Shown here: positions 5,147 to 5,762 of the stretch, piece after piece | Layout of the letters: each line of letters opens with the position of its first letter | How positions within the stretch are numbered: the stretch's first letter is position 1 | Assembly (NCBI GenBank): GCA_022571535.1 | Contig: JACZXR010000175.1 | Location: 1-5,762 of the forward strand | Reading direction: 5' to 3' | Source of the DNA: Deltaproteobacteria bacterium | GTDB taxonomy: Bacteria > Desulfobacterota > Binatia > UBA9968 > CAXXLF01 | DNA length: 5,762 bases | The notes under the pieces: generated by a model | Seen by the model: only the letters and a program-made list of their open reading frames with translations | What the model was told of the DNA's origin: nothing | Databases searched by the model: none | Position numbers and translations under genes: made by a program

Positions 5147-5267
5147 AGGTTTGACTCCTCCCCCCTTTCACTGGTAGAGGGATATCATTTCTGCTACCCC
5201 AGAATCCTACTGACTGTAAATAGGGGATCTGGAATCCATTGGGAAAGGTGCTGCAAAGAGAACGGCA
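4919..5267. other. 349-bp gap, mostly featureless
   Basis: Contains a hairpin at 4927-4945 and a C-rich run, CTCCTCCCCCC, around 5156-5165. No tRNA, repeat array or + strand gene is seen. A TTGACT at 5151-5156 with TAGAGG 18 bp downstream is a weak promoter guess for the decarboxylase subunit gene. A - strand frame with a strong Shine-Dalgarno match lies across 4898-5146 and is listed separately with low confidence. Confidence 0.5.
4927..4945 (+). terminator. Hairpin after the four-gene cluster, possible terminator
   Basis: CTCTTCC at 4927-4933 pairs with GGAAGAG at 4939-4945 around TCGAG, beginning eight bases after the TGA. The position suits transcription termination of the cluster. The tract that follows is ACCCCGTGCC, not T-rich, so intrinsic termination would be weak; 3'-end protection is an alternative. 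Confidence 0.45.
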
Positions 5268-5759
5268 ATGAAGCCAAGCTCTGCGAGGATAATCGCCGAA
5301 ACGTTAAAGAATAACGAGGTTCGGTTTATTACAGTACTTCCGGATGGTTGGTTATTCGAGGTATATGAGATTATCTCTAAGAATCCTTTCTTCAAGGTAG
5401 TCCCTGTAACCCACGAAGGAGAAGGAGTCAGTATCTGTGCGGGGGCTTGGTGTGGGGGTATACGGTCTGCCATCATTATGGAGAACTCGGGTCTACGCGC
5501 TGCCGCGGAGACCCTCGGGCGTCTCTATTGCTTCCCGGTGCTATTGCTAATGAGTTACCGCGGAGACATCGGTGATAGAGCCCATTTCGGCCGACCCATA
5601 GGGAGGACGACCGAGCCTGTGCTGCAAGCCCTGGACATCCCCTATCTCGTTGTCCGGAAAGAAGAAGATATCGAGCGTTCTATTCGCGACGCAACACGGA
5701 CCATAGACACAGCTCAGGGAGCCGTAGCGCTTCTCTTCAGCGGAGAGACCGTAGGATGA
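5268..5759 (+). CDS. Sulfopyruvate/phosphonopyruvate-type decarboxylase, alpha (PYR) subunit
   Basis: The N-terminal, pyrimidine-binding half of a thiamine-diphosphate 2-oxoacid decarboxylase as a separate 163-residue subunit, like ComD of methanogens. The start MKPSSARIIAETLK and the segments VTHEGEGVSICAGAWCGG (47-64), IIMENSGL (69-76) and LLLMSYRGDIGD (92-103) follow the ComD/Ppd pattern. E50 in THE is the expected Glu that activates the cofactor's aminopyrimidine. The length matches a stand-alone alpha subunit; the diphosphate-binding GDG motif is absent, as expected for a split enzyme. ATG 5268 has a modest AAAGAG at 5255-5260. Its stop TGA overlaps an ATG at 5756 (ATGA), with GGAG at 5742-5745, so a beta (PP-domain) subunit very probably follows. 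In methanogens the reaction makes sulfoacetaldehyde for coenzyme M; in bacteria sulfopyruvate, phosphonopyruvate or another 2-oxoacid are all possible. No coenzyme M or phosphonate gene is in view, so I withhold a symbol. Confidence 0.85.
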   Translation: MKPSSARIIAETLKNNEVRFITVLPDGWLFEVYEIISKNPFFKVVPVTHEGEGVSICAGAWCGGIRSAIIMENSGLRAAAETLGRLYCFPVLLLMSYRGDIGDRAHFGRPIGRTTEPVLQALDIPYLVVRKEEDIERSIRDATRTIDTAQGAVALLFSGETVG

Positions 5760-5762
5760 AAC
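5756..5762 (+). CDS. Start of a downstream gene, probably the beta subunit
   Basis: ATGAAAC is all that is visible before the right edge. The ATG overlaps the preceding stop and has GGAG ten bases upstream. That arrangement, with an alpha subunit lacking its PP domain just before it, makes a thiamine-diphosphate PP-domain subunit the expected product. The protein itself cannot be read here. Confidence 0.45.

Noticed and set aside
5240..5255. A sigma-54-like TGG...TGCA with the correct 10-bp GG-to-GC spacing before the decarboxylase subunit gene
   Set aside because: The predicted transcript start would fall about three bases before the ATG and after the presumed ribosome-binding site, and the inner consensus bases match poorly.
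1..5762. CRISPR array, tRNA, insertion sequence or attachment site
   Set aside because: No regularly spaced repeats, cloverleaf, transposase fragment or integrase-linked direct repeats were found on either strand by reading.

Overview
The window comes from a bacterium of intermediate G+C content. The gene content (a UbiD-type decarboxylase, a JAMM peptidase, a WGxG-type small protein, a split thiamine-diphosphate decarboxylase) and a flagellar sigma-28-like promoter would suit Desulfobacterota (former Deltaproteobacteria) or a neighbouring phylum. That placement is a low-confidence impression; the window holds no rRNA or marker gene. All convincing genes are on the + strand.

Layout. (1) Positions 3-1520: the 3' part of a UbiD-family decarboxylase gene, cut by the window's left edge, with all recognisable metal and catalytic residues. 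(2) Positions 1521-2000: a gap with a cluster of GC-rich palindromes, then a candidate housekeeping promoter, a 12-bp palindrome and a candidate sigma-28 promoter. (3) Positions 2001-2660: a membrane-anchored SLT-type lytic transglycosylase. (4) Positions 2661-2881: a gap with a long bulged hairpin. (5) Positions 2882-4918: four closely spaced genes, probably one operon: a JAMM/MPN+ metallopeptidase, an alpha/beta hydrolase coupled to it by an ATGA overlap, a small WGxG (DUF3553-like) protein and a small secreted protein of unknown function. (6) Positions 4919-5267: a gap with a hairpin just after the last stop codon. (7) Positions 5268-5759: the alpha (PYR-domain) subunit of a sulfopyruvate/phosphonopyruvate-type decarboxylase. 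Its stop overlaps the start of a further gene at the right edge, presumably the beta subunit.

How the parts relate. The lytic transglycosylase may belong to the flagellar regulon if the sigma-28 motif is real, which would suggest a role in opening peptidoglycan for the flagellum or another envelope structure. The four-gene cluster is the least explained part: a probable peptidase or deubiquitinase-like enzyme, a hydrolase, a possible nucleic-acid- or protein-binding small domain and an exported glycine-rich peptide. Two genes for non-oxidative decarboxylases flank the window but are far apart and probably in different transcription units. I see no CRISPR array, tRNA, rRNA, insertion sequence or phage gene.
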